Assembly (NCBI GenBank): GCA_039881145.1
Contig: JAYKKI010000003.1
Coordinates: 9,073,501 to 9,137,500, forward strand
Length of the DNA stretch: 64,000 nucleotides
Reading direction: 5' to 3'
Source of the DNA: Druceiella hillmani
Taxonomy: Eukaryota; Arthropoda; Insecta; Lepidoptera; Hepialidae
The position numbers and the translations under genes are program-made. Under the pieces are notes generated by a model, which was given only the letters and a program-made list of their open reading frames with translations, was not told the DNA's origin and did no database searches. Of this stretch, positions 61,081 through 64,000 are shown piece by piece. Numbering within the stretch: the stretch's first letter is position 1; every line of letters starts with the position of its first letter.

Positions 61081-64000
61081 ATTGCATTATAGAAATTTTA
61101 TACGGCAAGAAATTTTAGGTCCACAGTTCTAGTTTTGAAAAATTCTTCAACCATACGCAATTATCTATAATACATTTTATCTTTCCACATTCTTACTTTC
61201 ATTTTATTATAACATATTTTTAATTTTTTAAAATAAAAATTATTTTTGGTGCACAATTACTTTCCGATCTCTTCTTACTTTTACTAAACAAAAGTTAAAT
61301 AACTATTCATATCTCGTTTGCTAGTCGATTGGTTCATTCTTCTCTATCAACTCGTAAAATATAATATCGTTAAAAAGGTTCACTAACACGTGCAATACAT
61401 ATGGGTATAATAATGCGCTTGTGAATTTTTTCCCAAGATCAGTTCCTCATTCCTATTTAATAATATGTCATTTAAAACTGTGAAATATTTTTCAATAATT
61501 CAGTTCGCAACGGAAAAAGAATGAAATAGACACAGACAATTTTAACTGCTTATCTCATAACGGAAATTATATTAAAATTTATCGCCGCTCCTAATTAATC
61601 GGGTAGTTATTTATTCAATGTTATTGTTTCAGTTTATACTATAAGGTGATTTGAAAATGTGATGTTATCATCATATATACAAATACTTTCATGATACGCT
61701 GTCACAATTTTGAAAAAAAAATGTTTCATAACGCTTTCAGAATGCCACGAAAGCTGATACAAATTAATTAATGTGTTTAAATACTTTATATCTCCATTAA
61801 ATCTAGCGGCGGCTTCATTCTCCCTCGTATGGACCTTATGTTGTTTGCGCAACATTCACTTCGTTATTTGGTATCAATTTGATTTACCAGTTGCGGGCAG
61901 TTACATGTTAACGGCATTTTAGATGAAATATTTTAGTAAATTTATGTCAATAACGAAAATATAATTTATCAATAGAAATTTCACAATAAAGAAATTTCTT
62001 AAACATTTTTCCTCCTTGTTCTATAAAGTCATAGTTACATCCTGTTCAAGTAAATCTTTACCCATCCATAGGCTATTTTTAACCTAAATATTGAATGTGA
62101 TTGACGATATATGCTATATTTTTCCATTTTTAAGTACGTTTCTTCTTTTAGTCTTCATTGTGCGGTAATTATTTTAAACTCACCTATTTTTAGATTCCAA
62201 ATTTCAATATTTTATATAATTTTACTTATTATAATAAATTATTGTCAGTGATGTACAATAAACATAGTGTCTTCTTTATTGAACTTCACTACGGAAAGCA
62301 ACTACCCGAATTTTAATTTGAAAAAAAAATAAAGACCTTAATAACGGTGATGTAAAAAACTAAAAATGATTTTATGAATGTGTCTAATTTTTAAGGAACT
62401 TGCTACAATTCCTCAAGATCAAATATTTACTCTTTCGTCAATTGCTTTACATCTTGAAATGTTTTTTATTATACGAAATAGAACGTGTAACCATTGAAAC
62501 TAAGTACAACTGCCAGAATCTACGTCAGCCTTTAAATAAAAGCTACGTATATATTTATATAAATGCGAAAGTATAAGAGTCGCCGTATTTATTTTTAACC
62601 TGCATTAAAATTTAGTTTTATTAAAATCTCGGAGATAGGCGATGCCGATTTTATAAACTCAAAACCGATAGCCGAAAAAAATATTTACACATTTGACCGC
62701 AAAAAAATGCAAATAAGTTCAACCATTTTTTTTTGTTAATTTTATGCATGCTTTATTTAGCTATATATATAAACAGACGTTTATTTCAAACTGTCTTAAA
62801 ATTGGACTTGGTAATTTAGATTTGCTTATTTTTAATGTTTATCATGTATTTCGTGTTATCATATGTTATGCATGAGTAGGAAACATAATAAGTTTCATAG
62901 AATTCCAGGTATCTTATAATGAATAACGTTATATGTAAGAGTTACGTCAGTTTTTAGACTACAAACGTTCGTACAGAAATCGAGGAACTGTAAGATATGG
63001 TCTAATAGAAACAAAAGCAAAAAATTATTAATCAGAGTTAATATTTTATAAGTCTCAAAATGATTTGTTGTTCCCAAACAAAATATAACCATAAAATATG
63101 AACTCACCGAAACACATTTTAGCCCGTAAGGTGTACATTTAGCATTTTCATATTCTTTATTTTTTTCAGATATTGTAAATCAAGAATAATATGTTAACCC
63201 AAAATAGTTGTTACGTTTTTTTCTGCTTCCTTATATAATGGAGTTATTTTTTTCCAAGATGAATTTACGTTCTCGCTAAATATGGCGAATATTCATAATT
63301 TTATTCAATTTATATAAGTGTTCGTATTCTACGACGTACCTATTATGTGGATTTTTTCATGAAAGTAAAAACTCTCAACGGTAACTATATTATTCCATAT
63401 GAAAGAGTTATAAAATATTTTATTTAAACTTTGAATGCTTTAATTTACACAAATTTTTTTCGTATAATTAGCGTGGTTAGACAACATAATTTTCATTGAA
63501 AATTTTGCAATTATGCCAAGTAAAATTTGCACCATAAATATTCCATGTACATTTTGGCATTCAGAAATATATCAAGGTTCATAGTATTTAATTAAATTAT
63601 TCATAAGTATTACTTTTCATAACCTATTTTTCGTAGGCGTAAAAATGTAATGCTTATCAAAATATTATTATATCTTACTATGTGAATATATAAATATGTT
63701 TTCTAGTAAATCTTTCACAGACTCTAAATATAAGTACATGACATAAGTTAGTCAACAATTACTCATGAGCTAATAGAATCTACTTAGCTATGATCATTTT
63801 CTTTTTAATTTCGTTTTATATCGTCAAAATATTTTAGTTATTTAAATATCTGGGATGGGATAGGACACATAATTTTAACAAAAATGACCAATTGAAAACT
63901 AATTATTTCATAGACGGATTCGCGTAACGACAAAAAATGTACATGGTATATCTCTAACATTTTTAGAAACCTGTTCAACCATAGAAAATGCGGAAAAAAA
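61081..64000. other. No gene seen
   Basis: AT-rich DNA to the right edge. Frames of about 70 codons are unremarkable, and there is no repeat kinship to other parts of the window. Confidence 0.5.

Overview
The window looks like a gene-poor stretch of an animal nuclear genome, most probably an arthropod and plausibly an insect. The reasons are a strongly AT-rich background, long mixed (TA)n/(CA)n microsatellites, a nuclear-type tRNA-Ala(AGC) with a pol III terminator, GT-AG spliced exons, and decayed mobile elements of types common in insects (a Ginger/KRBA2-like integrase element, RTE-like and CR1/Jockey-like LINE relics, a mariner-like relic and a tRNA-derived SINE). Most short open frames here are chance frames or shadows of repeats. 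I cannot place the species or order from the sequence alone.

One protein gene is well supported. It is on the minus strand and leaves the window on the left. A GC-rich exon (20077 down to 19930) holds 5' UTR, a start codon and a signal peptide, and ends at GT in phase 1. A 12.5 kb intron follows. The second exon (7428 down to 6840) starts after a good AG, is open throughout in the matching phase, and ends at a consensus GTAAGT donor. Together they give 223 residues of a secreted, cysteine-free, heavily N-glycosylated, polybasic-site-containing protein that I do not recognise. No later exon is visible to the left. No 5' exon to the right can be proved, although several GC-richer islands are candidates.

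Layout: 39-1307 is an internally deleted Ginger-like DNA transposon with 34 bp terminal inverted repeats. At 3028-3100 there is an intact tRNA-Ala gene on the plus strand, beyond the second coding exon. 6840-20077 is the secreted-protein gene; its large intron carries four degenerate repeat blocks in the order A-B-A'-B'. Just upstream of the first exon lies a long imperfect inverted repeat (20725-20831). 22480-23175 is a mariner-like transposase relic. 25608-26625 is a cluster of SINE and LINE relics. 29841-29992 and 35305-35482 are two more copies of the same SINE in opposite orientations. From about 36 kb to the end there is no convincing coding exon, only AT-rich DNA with hairpins, microsatellites and a few GC-richer islands (43.4, 49.8, 51.7, 55.3, 57.3 and 60.5 kb) that could be conserved non-coding elements or non-coding exons.

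I found no CRISPR array, operon, bacterial-type regulatory element or complete autonomous transposon. The most notable items are the unrecognised secreted protein, the ordered repeat pairs in its intron, and the inverted repeat beside its first exon.
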